This document shows positions 57,193 to 64,000 of a DNA stretch of 64,000 nucleotides, piece after piece. This DNA is from Bacteroidia bacterium. GTDB lineage: Bacteria > Bacteroidota > Bacteroidia > Bacteroidales > Azobacteroidaceae. The notes beneath the pieces are model-generated. The model did not search any database. It saw nothing but the letters and a program-made list of their open reading frames with translations, and was not told the DNA's origin. Positions within the stretch are counted from its first letter, which is position 1; every line of letters starts with the position of its first letter. Made by a program: the position numbers and the translations under genes. The stretch covers positions 1 to 64,000 of the forward strand of contig BNTV01000008.1 of NCBI GenBank assembly GCA_025996865.1, read 5' to 3'.

Positions 57193-58476
57193 ATGAACAC
57201 AATGAAAAGACTCGGGTTGACAGGCATATATGCTATTGTTCTGTGTTTATATTCCCACTTGGCCGTGGCACAAACTCCATTCGGTTGGAGAGGCGCTGCT
57301 CGCGACGGCATTTATCATGAAACCGGATTGCTGAAATCCTGGCCCGAAGGCGGTCCTCAATTGTTATGGGAAAATACGGAGGTAGGAAAAGGCTTTTCGA
57401 GTCCCATGGCAACGAATGGAAAGGTTTACATCAACGGTTTGGATGAAGACGGTGAAAAAGAGTTCATTACCGCTTTTTCGTTGGATGGTAAAGTATTGTG
57501 GAAAACTACTTACGGCTCGGCTTGGGAGAACTCCTATCCCGATTCACGTTCCACACCGACCGTAGTAGGCAACGATTTATATGTTGAAAGCGGTAAACCC
57601 GAATTGGTTTGTTTGGATGCTACGACCGGCGCTATCCAATGGTCGGTAGATGCCGTGGAATTATATAACCGTAAACCGACGGAATTCGGACCGGTCGAAT
57701 CGCCTTTGGTTGTGGGAGATGTCGTGTATTTTACTATCATGAGTAATAAAGCTTCTTTGGTTGCCCTCAACCGTAAAAACGGCGAAGTGATTTGGGAAAC
57801 GCCTCCGTTCAAAGGCGACCTCATGTACGCTTCACCTATATTTATCGAGTATCATGGAAAAAAACAGATTGTCATCATCAATGAATTTTATGCTACCGGC
57901 ATCGACCAATCGACCGGCGCCATTGCGTGGCAGGCTAATATATTTGACTTTATGAAAGCAGGAATGCAGGATAATAACTGGAGACCGCAATTTACCAACA
58001 CACCTCTATATAAAGACGGAAAGATTTGCGTCGCTTGCGGATACGATTACGGTGCAGTGATGCTTCAACTCAACGATGATGCCACCGGCATTTCGCAGGC
58101 ATGGTTGAATCGCGACCTTGACCCTCATCATGGAGGTATGGTGCTTGTTGACGGTTATCTCTACGGTTCTACCTGGACAAACAACAATGTGGGAAATTGG
58201 GGATGCGTGGATTGGAATACCGGTAAAACCATGTATGAAAATCCTTGGACAGGAGGAAATAAAGGCACTTTAATTTATGCGGATGGCATGTTGTATTGTT
58301 ATGACGACCGGCGTGGAAATATCGGATTGGCGAAAGCTACACCTGAAAAGTTCGATTTGGTGAGTGCATTTCGCATTACCAAAGGCGAAGGGCCTAATTG
58401 GGCGCATCTTGCTATCAATAACGGCATCTTGTTTGTCCGTCACGGCAGTGCACTTATGGCCTATAAGATTAAATAA
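57193..58476 (+). CDS. Exported PQQ-type beta-propeller protein (paralogue 3)
   Basis: 427 residues. Signal peptide ends LAVAQTP. WRGAARDGIYHETGLLKSWPEGGPQLLWE is shared almost word for word with the protein at 23737, as is the end NWAHLAINNGILFVRHGSALMAYKI. Repeats include CLDATTGAIQWSVDA, ALNRKNGEVIWETPP and GIDQSTGAIAWQANI. An additional ATG at 57202 could also serve as start. It forms the right end of the redox/propeller cluster. Confidence 0.85.
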   Translation: MNTMKRLGLTGIYAIVLCLYSHLAVAQTPFGWRGAARDGIYHETGLLKSWPEGGPQLLWENTEVGKGFSSPMATNGKVYINGLDEDGEKEFITAFSLDGKVLWKTTYGSAWENSYPDSRSTPTVVGNDLYVESGKPELVCLDATTGAIQWSVDAVELYNRKPTEFGPVESPLVVGDVVYFTIMSNKASLVALNRKNGEVIWETPPFKGDLMYASPIFIEYHGKKQIVIINEFYATGIDQSTGAIAWQANIFDFMKAGMQDNNWRPQFTNTPLYKDGKICVACGYDYGAVMLQLNDDATGISQAWLNRDLDPHHGGMVLVDGYLYGSTWTNNNVGNWGCVDWNTGKTMYENPWTGGNKGTLIYADGMLYCYDDRRGNIGLAKATPEKFDLVSAFRITKGEGPNWAHLAINNGILFVRHGSALMAYKIK

Positions 58477-58528
58477 GAGCCGAAGGGAAATAATTTAACT
58501 ATTTCGTGATTAAATCCGTTTTTTTCGT

Positions 58529-58556
58529 TTTCATAAATGAAACAGGCTGTTTTTTT
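58529..58556 (+). terminator. Weak hairpin with T run after the propeller gene
   Basis: TTTCAT-AA-ATGAAA followed by CAGGCTG and seven Ts. The stem is short; it probably ends the upstream operon. Confidence 0.35.
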
Positions 58557-58607
58557 CATTTAATAATCATATTTGCACCTCAAATTAAATTGGAATAGTT
58601 ATCCCGC

Positions 58608-60971
58608 ATGAAACATATTCTTAGTATTTTACTGCTTGCCGGCGCTTGTATTGAAGTATCCGCTCAGAAAGAAGTTGACTTGGCATTCCAAGCAGACAGT
58701 GTTGTTCTGGAAGAGGTAATCGTTACCTCTCAACAGCGGGAACAACGCATACTGGATATTCCGATAACGTTATCGACCCTGAGTGCAAAAATGTTGGAAA
58801 ACACTGCTACACGCAATTTGGAACAACTTTCTGCGCTCGTACCCGGATTGAACATCCGTATTCAAACACCGCATCGTCCTACTTTCGTTATTCGTGGCGT
58901 TACGAGCGACGAGGTGAATCTTACCGACCAGCCGCGTGTTTCGGTCTATTACAACCAAGTGCCCACCAGCCGTTCGAGTATGGCTATTACGGAATTGTAT
59001 GATTTAGAGCGTGTTGAAGTCCTCAAAGGTCCGCAGGGAACGCTCTTCGGACGAGGCGCCTACCTCGGTGTACTCAACTTTATTACCCAAAAACCCAAGG
59101 CTGATTTTGGCGGCTATGTGTCTGCCGGATTGGGTAATTACAACATGCGGGAAGTGCAAGGCGCTATCAATGTTCCCATTCTGAAAAACAAATTGTTAGT
59201 TCGTGCCGCCGGTATCTACAGTTATCAGGACGGCTATGTGAAAAATCTTTCGGGTGGCGACAATCTCAACGGTAAAAATACTTTTGGCGGACGTTTTTCT
59301 GCAACGTACAGGCCCATCGAGGATTTGAAAATCGATTTGTTGGTCAATTATCAAAAAGATGATAATCCCGGAACAGCGTTTATGAGCAAACTGTATCCCA
59401 ATTCAAAGGGCGAGAAGGATATTTTTAAATACGAAGCATCGCTCGACCCCGGCCAAACATGGTTTAACAAACGCGATGTCTTGCTTTCATCGCTCAACAT
59501 AAAATACGATATTACCGAAAACAGTTACCTGACGTCTATCACTTCTCTCGTAAACAACAAAGTTGACCATCATTACGATGGCGACGGAACGGTGGCACCA
59601 GCCCTTGATATGACGGAATTTTATGATATGCAACAGTTTACGCAGGAGTTGCGCTATAATTTTTCCTTGAATGATGAACTCAGCGGACTGTTCGGAACCG
59701 GTTACTGGCGCGAGAGCGGTGATTATTCGTGGGGCTTCGACCCCAATGAAAAATATGCGGTATTCCCTGTGTGGAATATTGTGAAGGGATATTTTCCCGA
59801 CTGGACATCAAGTATATACCCTCAACTGTACGGTACACCGCTGATTGCCGCTAATGGTAAAGCCAATTATCTGGATTTTCTGCCCGGCAGCTTTTCCGGT
59901 AGCGCTACGGATGTACCTTTGCCCTCCGACCATCATGAGCAAATCAACAACGGCGCTATCTCTCAGGCGTTTGACTTTTTTGCTGATGCTACCTATCAAA
60001 TCATTGATAATCTGAGTATTACGGCTGGTTTGCGTGCCACCTACGAATCCTTTGAGGCAAAGCGAAACGTGAGCAACAATGGCATCCCTTCTGCCTTGGG
60101 CGTACTGATGCAGATGTCACCCAATCTATTCAGCGCACCTATTGACTTCCCCGACATCAGCAATGCGGCTTGGGCTGTCACCTATCGCGCAGGGCTGAAA
60201 TACGATTTTTCTCCACAAAGCAATGTCTATTTTACTTATTCCAGAGGACATCGTCCGGCAGTATTGCAATATAATAATGATGCCACTACCGCCAATCCGG
60301 CCAAAAAAGAAGTGCTCAACGCAGAAGGTGTACATAGTTTGGATGCGGGTTTCAAGTGGACTGCGCAAAATCGCTATTGGTTTGATGCGGGCGTTTTTTT
60401 TCAGAAATATAACGACTTCCAAACAGCGCGGCTGGACAATACTACCATGGGCTACGTAACCGATGATGCAGGCAAGGCCACTTCCTACGGCGCTGAAGTA
60501 ACTGCCAAAGCCGCTTTGAGTTCCTATTTGGATGTGTTTGGCAATTACGCTTACATCCACGCCCGTTTTGACGACACAGATGCTGACGGCAACCCTCAAC
60601 AGTATGCAGGAAAAACATTCCGCCTCACGCCCGAACACAGTTTTGACATTGGTTTCACCGCCAAATACAATTTCAATAGCGATGTTCAACTTTTGTTCAC
60701 ACCTGCTTACTCGTGGAAAAGCCACGTGTGGTTTGAAGACTCCAATGACAGGCAGATGCCCGGCCTCGACCAAGATGCATACGGTCTGCTCAACGCCAAC
60801 CTTGCATTGCACCTTGCTAAATACGGACTGACAATATCTGCATTTGGCAGCAACCTGACAGGCACAAAATACGTTATCGGGGCAGGAAACACCGGTTTGA
60901 TATTCGGGGTGCCTACTTTCGTGCCCGGTGCGCCGCGAATGTTTGGCGGACAAGTAAAATATAATTTTTAA
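58608..60971 (+). CDS. TonB-dependent outer-membrane receptor
   Basis: 787 residues. A signal peptide (LLAGACIEVSAQ) is followed by a TonB-box-like LEEVIVTSQQREQ, the plug domain (IPITLSTLSAKMLENTATRNLEQLSALVPGL, RVEVLKGPQGTLFGRGAYLGVLNFIT) and a 22-strand-type barrel ending in GGQVKYNF with C-terminal phenylalanine. It lacks the carboxypeptidase-like N-terminal domain and the SusD partner of polysaccharide systems and resembles siderophore or small-molecule receptors. The substrate is not evident. A CATATTTG, one mismatch from the -7 consensus, lies about 30 bp upstream. Confidence 0.92.
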   Translation: MKHILSILLLAGACIEVSAQKEVDLAFQADSVVLEEVIVTSQQREQRILDIPITLSTLSAKMLENTATRNLEQLSALVPGLNIRIQTPHRPTFVIRGVTSDEVNLTDQPRVSVYYNQVPTSRSSMAITELYDLERVEVLKGPQGTLFGRGAYLGVLNFITQKPKADFGGYVSAGLGNYNMREVQGAINVPILKNKLLVRAAGIYSYQDGYVKNLSGGDNLNGKNTFGGRFSATYRPIEDLKIDLLVNYQKDDNPGTAFMSKLYPNSKGEKDIFKYEASLDPGQTWFNKRDVLLSSLNIKYDITENSYLTSITSLVNNKVDHHYDGDGTVAPALDMTEFYDMQQFTQELRYNFSLNDELSGLFGTGYWRESGDYSWGFDPNEKYAVFPVWNIVKGYFPDWTSSIYPQLYGTPLIAANGKANYLDFLPGSFSGSATDVPLPSDHHEQINNGAISQAFDFFADATYQIIDNLSITAGLRATYESFEAKRNVSNNGIPSALGVLMQMSPNLFSAPIDFPDISNAAWAVTYRAGLKYDFSPQSNVYFTYSRGHRPAVLQYNNDATTANPAKKEVLNAEGVHSLDAGFKWTAQNRYWFDAGVFFQKYNDFQTARLDNTTMGYVTDDAGKATSYGAEVTAKAALSSYLDVFGNYAYIHARFDDTDADGNPQQYAGKTFRLTPEHSFDIGFTAKYNFNSDVQLLFTPAYSWKSHVWFEDSNDRQMPGLDQDAYGLLNANLALHLAKYGLTISAFGSNLTGTKYVIGAGNTGLIFGVPTFVPGAPRMFGGQVKYNF

Positions 60972-61013
60972 TTTCTATAATTTAATTTCTATAATTTAAT
61001 TTCTATAATTTAA
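60972..61013. repeat. Three tandem 14-bp units
   Basis: TTTCTATAATTTAA at 60972, 60986 and 61000, filling the gap between the receptor and lipoprotein genes, followed by TTTTTAAAAC. Copy number may vary by slippage. Confidence 0.9.
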
Positions 61014-61026
61014 TTTTTAAAACACA

Positions 61027-61698
61027 ATGAAGAAAACATTTTTGAGATTTGTTCTTATGAGCTTTGTGGCTGTATGCGCATTTGTTGCTTGCAGCGAGGA
61101 CACTCCGGAGCCTACGCCCACCGTTACAGATGTAACCCCCACAGAAGTTGCCGTTGGAGATGAAATCACGATTACGGGTACTGACTTGGACCGAGCGACC
61201 GCAGTAGGTTTTGGTACCAGCGAAGAAAACTTTACAGTAGTGTCAAAAGCCAATTTTGTTTCCAGCTCAAGTACTTCTATCAAAGTTATTATTCCGGCAG
61301 GTGTCACTTTCCCCTCCAGTGTTGCAGTTATAACAGCTAAAGCTTCTATTCCGTGGTTGGGTATGTTGACCTCAAAAGCATCACAGGCTCAGATAGATGC
61401 ATTGGCATTCCTGATGTGTGCCAATGGTGCGTACACGCAGTATCCGGACGAAACGAGTACGGAATACCAAGAGGCAGTAGGAGCATGTTTGTACAGCAAT
61501 TTCTTTGGAAAAGACTTGAGTTTTGATAACGAAGGCCAGCCAAACAATGACTATACTACTGAGTTGTTTGCCGCCATAGCTGAAACAGTGAATGCCATGT
61601 ACCAAGGGCAGACAGATGAAGCAAAAGCAGCAAGTATTGCAGGTATTTATTATATGATTCATTCTTTTTATTTATCTTTGCAGTTGCAGACATGGTAA
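61027..61698 (+). CDS. IPT/TIG-domain lipoprotein
   Basis: 223 residues. A lipoprotein signal (VCAFVACSED) is followed by a TIG domain (PTVTDVTPTEVAVGDEITITGTDLDRATAVGFG ... VIIPAGVTFPSSVAVITAK) of about 85 residues. The C-terminal ~100 residues are helical and unrecognised (YPDETSTEYQEAVGACLYSNFFGKDL). It follows a TonB receptor, as surface binding lipoproteins often do, and could capture the receptor's substrate. Confidence 0.8.
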   Translation: MKKTFLRFVLMSFVAVCAFVACSEDTPEPTPTVTDVTPTEVAVGDEITITGTDLDRATAVGFGTSEENFTVVSKANFVSSSSTSIKVIIPAGVTFPSSVAVITAKASIPWLGMLTSKASQAQIDALAFLMCANGAYTQYPDETSTEYQEAVGACLYSNFFGKDLSFDNEGQPNNDYTTELFAAIAETVNAMYQGQTDEAKAASIAGIYYMIHSFYLSLQLQTW

Positions 61699-61719
61699 TA
61701 CAATGTGAAGAAATAAAAT

Positions 61720-62919
61720 GTGAAGAAATACAACATCAAAAAAGAGATTGTTGATTCGGTAGAACTGAAATGCCTGCTAATCAGCAAAGGGGTGAAAGTC
61801 GATAATGCCGTTTATAAAAATTTCGGGAAAGATTATCGGCTTAACGCCAATCCTTTGACCTGTAACAGCCTGCTGCTCTCTGACGGAACCAACGTTCAAT
61901 TAACTGATGTAAGTTTTCATCTGAAACATTTGTTTCAAATACTTTCATGGAGTAATTTCAAACTCATGAAGTATGGTTCGGAACTTGCCACTCCTTTTCA
62001 TCTTCAAATTTTAGAGGATAAACCGGCGCTTTTTTTTGAGAATGATTTTGTTGATTTTGTCACGTTTCACAAAAAAACGGATTTTTACAAACAACGAACG
62101 TCGTCGGGATTGCCATATTTGGGTAATGCCGTATTGCAAGGTTGCGATTTTGTTTCTTTTCAATGCTTGTGGCCGTGCGAATATGCGGCAAATAGCAAGC
62201 CCTGTGAGTTTTGCTTTTCGGGAGCCGAATTTGAATTGCTTGCCCAAAAAGGGAAACCGCAACCGCCGGCTGTCAAAGCTTCCGACTTAGCCGAAATAGT
62301 ACAATATGCTGTGCGGAACGGCGATGCAAACAGTGTACAAATCACTGGCGGTTCCACGTTTTCCGACAAAACGGAATATAAGCACATCTCCGGTTATTTG
62401 AAAGCGATGGCGGAAAGCGATAGTCAACTGACGGGGGAAATTTTGCTTTACATTACGCCGCCGGAAGACTTGTCGTATATTGATGAATATTTTTCGTTGG
62501 GCGCTGACCGCATTGCTTGCAGTCTCGAAGTGTGGGACGAAGAACGGGCGAAAATCATCACGCCGGGCAAGATGCATTTTACCTCCCGAAAACGGCATTT
62601 GCAAGCCTTGGAATCTATTGCCGGAAAATACGGAAAGGGTAGGGCGTTCTCCAATTTCATCATCGGACTTGAAAGCATAGAAACCCTGAAAGCAGGTGCT
62701 ACATTTCTTGCCGAGCGTGGAATCATTCCTTCTGCATCGGTGTGGATGCCGTTTGGCCGTCCTGTCATGGGAAGCATGGCGGCGCCCGGTCTCGATTATT
62801 TCCGTCGCGTCAAGGAGATGCTGGCGGAACTTTACAGCAGATATGAACTGATTCCGCCCGGCGGTTGCGGTTTGAATGTTTGCATAGAAAAAGATATTTA
62901 TACCTATTCTAAACGCTAA
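61720..62919 (+). CDS. Radical SAM protein with unusual cysteine spacing
   Basis: 399 residues from GTG 61720. An N-terminal ~115-residue segment precedes a radical SAM-like core. LQGCDFVSFQCLWPCEYAANSKPCEFCFSG offers a C-x7-C-x2-C set instead of CxxxCxxC. SVQITGGSTFSD is the GGE-like SAM motif; later LSLGADRIACSLEVWDEERAKIITPGK and ASVWMPFGRPVMGS fit the barrel. The family is not identified. It lies between a TIG lipoprotein and an MBL protein. The substrate is unknown. Confidence 0.75.
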   Translation: MKKYNIKKEIVDSVELKCLLISKGVKVDNAVYKNFGKDYRLNANPLTCNSLLLSDGTNVQLTDVSFHLKHLFQILSWSNFKLMKYGSELATPFHLQILEDKPALFFENDFVDFVTFHKKTDFYKQRTSSGLPYLGNAVLQGCDFVSFQCLWPCEYAANSKPCEFCFSGAEFELLAQKGKPQPPAVKASDLAEIVQYAVRNGDANSVQITGGSTFSDKTEYKHISGYLKAMAESDSQLTGEILLYITPPEDLSYIDEYFSLGADRIACSLEVWDEERAKIITPGKMHFTSRKRHLQALESIAGKYGKGRAFSNFIIGLESIETLKAGATFLAERGIIPSASVWMPFGRPVMGSMAAPGLDYFRRVKEMLAELYSRYELIPPGGCGLNVCIEKDIYTYSKR

Positions 62920-62931
62920 AATTTGTAAGAT

Positions 62932-63798
62932 ATGAAACCGTATTTGTTATTTTTAATCGTATTGATTATGCCCATCAACAGCATAATCGCTCAAGCGGAT
63001 CAGGATGTGATTACGTTTGAATTTGGGGAATTTATGGTAAGCACCCTTTCCGAAAAAATGTCACAAGGAAATACCGGCATGTTAGTCGGCGCCAGTCAGG
63101 ATGCATTGCAAAAATATCTTCCGGATGGGACTTTCCCGATGGAAGTCAATGCGTTTTTAGTTCGCACGCCGAACAAAAATGTGTTGATAGATGCCGGATT
63201 GGGACAAAAACTGTTCGATAATCTGCAATCATTAGAAGTTACACCCGAACAGATTAATGTGATTCTGATGACACACCTGCACGGCGACCATATCGGCGGA
63301 TTGCTGCGCGACGGCAAGGTAGCGTTTCCCAACGCCGATTTGTATTTGTCGCAAGCCGAATACGACCATTGGATAAAAAGTAACAACCAACAAGCGCTCA
63401 ATATGTTAACTGCTTATAAAGACAAACTGAAATTCTTTATTCCGGAAGAATTGGGAAGCAAGAAAAACAATTTATTTCCGGGTTTTCAGGGAATTGCAGC
63501 CTACGGTCACACGCCCGGACATACGGCTTATCTGATTGAATCAGAGAAATCCAATCTGCTTATTTGGGGCGATGTCACGCATGTGATGGCTATTCAGATG
63601 GCGCTTCCGGAAGTGACATTGGCTTTTGATTCCGATACCAAACAAGCCATTGAATCCCGCAAAAAAATAGCGGACTACGCAGCAAAAAACAAAATTCCGG
63701 TAGGAGGCATGCACATCATTTTCCCGGCAATCGGCCATATAAAAGCCGCTCGGGAAGGCTATGAATTCGGACCTTTCTGCGAGTGTTCAGGGTTCTAA
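62932..63798 (+). CDS. Exported metallo-beta-lactamase-fold hydrolase
   Basis: 288 residues with a signal peptide (MPINSIIAQAD). Metal motif MTHLHGDHIGGLL (HxHxDH), then AYGHTPGHTAYLIE, LLIWGDVTH and a late histidine in GGMHIIFPAIGH. This is the periplasmic class of MBL proteins with broad possible roles (lactonase, phosphodiesterase, thioesterase). It follows the radical SAM gene by 12 bp and probably shares its transcript. Confidence 0.88.
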   Translation: MKPYLLFLIVLIMPINSIIAQADQDVITFEFGEFMVSTLSEKMSQGNTGMLVGASQDALQKYLPDGTFPMEVNAFLVRTPNKNVLIDAGLGQKLFDNLQSLEVTPEQINVILMTHLHGDHIGGLLRDGKVAFPNADLYLSQAEYDHWIKSNNQQALNMLTAYKDKLKFFIPEELGSKKNNLFPGFQGIAAYGHTPGHTAYLIESEKSNLLIWGDVTHVMAIQMALPEVTLAFDSDTKQAIESRKKIADYAAKNKIPVGGMHIIFPAIGHIKAAREGYEFGPFCECSGF

Positions 63799-63817
63799 AG
63801 GATAGGAGATTTCGTAT

Positions 63818-64000
63818 ATGAAAAAAATCAAGAATATCAAATACTTGCATGATTCAAAAATTAGTTGTAATTTTGAACCCGAAAAGTTAAGCAAAGAATG
63901 AGCAGCGGTGAATGATAAACTGATATTAATCATTACCGAACATCGCCAGTTCGGCTGGAAAATAAACCTGTACTCGGCTGTCGAACAATCCTCCGAGAGC
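63818..64000 (+). other. Partial frame at the window edge, unrecognised
   Basis: ATG 63818 opens 27 codons (MKKIKNIKYLHDSKISCNFE ...) ending at TGA 63899-63901. The same frame is then open to the window edge, with AAVNDKLILIITEHRQFGWK and INLYSAVEQSSES. A GTG at 63908 could start a new gene, or the TGA could interrupt an older one. No family is recognised with any certainty. Confidence 0.35.

Noticed and set aside
60126-60953. 275-codon minus-strand frame across the TonB receptor
   Set aside because: Entirely antisense to a convincing receptor gene, with no domain or signal of its own.

Overview
The window looks like chromosomal DNA of a Bacteroidota bacterium, most likely order Bacteroidales. 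Supporting signs are repeated TTTG-N19/20-TAnnTTTG promoters, relaxed lipoprotein signals, a DUF3256 protein, LytS/LytTR signalling, ECF sigma/anti-sigma pairs and an abundance of small hairpin repeats between genes. Two tRNA genes (Tyr-GUA, Gly-UCC) and a riboflavin gene mark core regions; several accessory insertions interrupt them.

Layout. 0-4 kb: an ISAzo13-type transposase tail, a VWA (YfbK-like) lipoprotein, and an ECF sigma plus anti-sigma pair. 4-8.6 kb: a sugar-nucleotide operon (rfbC, rfbA, methyltransferase, rfbB, Gfo/Idh oxidoreductase). 8.6-13.9 kb: DUF3256 protein, a VapC-type toxin pair, a candidate structured RNA, a small HTH protein and an envelope operon (two LPP20-like proteins, a beta-barrel protein, a CsgG-like protein). 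13.9-22.4 kb: SWIM-domain protein inserted beside a glycosyltransferase, a second ECF sigma operon, a TPR protein, ribH, tRNAs and a LytS/LytTR pair. 22.5-34.5 and 49.0-58.5 kb: an unusual redox/export cluster with six PQQ-type beta-propeller proteins, Tat-like ferredoxin and propeller proteins, a membrane polyferredoxin, a HydB/NuoEF-like fusion, a NuoG-like 2Fe-2S protein, a LolD/FtsX-type ABC transporter and a GT4 glycosyltransferase. 58.6-63.8 kb: TonB-dependent receptor, TIG lipoprotein, an odd radical SAM protein and an MBL hydrolase.

The redox cluster is split by a ~14.4 kb defence island (34.6-49.0 kb). Its backbone is a Wadjet-like (JetABCD) SMC anti-plasmid operon. Between jetB and jetC sit two tandem accessory cassettes. 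The 30-bp jetB/jetC junction sequence occurs three times: at the jetB end, between the cassettes, and at the true jetC start. Each cassette starts with a promoter and an HTH gene and ends with the same two-gene module: a PD-(D/E)XK-like nuclease translationally overlapping a calcineurin-like phosphoesterase. The middle genes differ (GIY-YIG with a remnant of a nucleotidyltransferase, versus intact nucleotidyltransferase plus TPR). Cassette 1 also carries a RhuM gene. Homologous exchange between the repeats would remove the cassettes and restore an overlapping jetBC junction. This arrangement, and the duplicated nuclease-phosphoesterase pair, are the strongest candidates for something undescribed.

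A second theme is small hairpin repeats that also lie, in frame, inside genes. A period-7 family (TTTCAAG-type units, short loop, inverted units) occurs in most intergenic gaps from 23.6 to 56 kb and five times internally in one FtsX gene. It also supplies the start of a lipoprotein signal peptide and the C-termini of two membrane proteins. All functional statements come from reading the sequence and recalled family knowledge; no database search was run.
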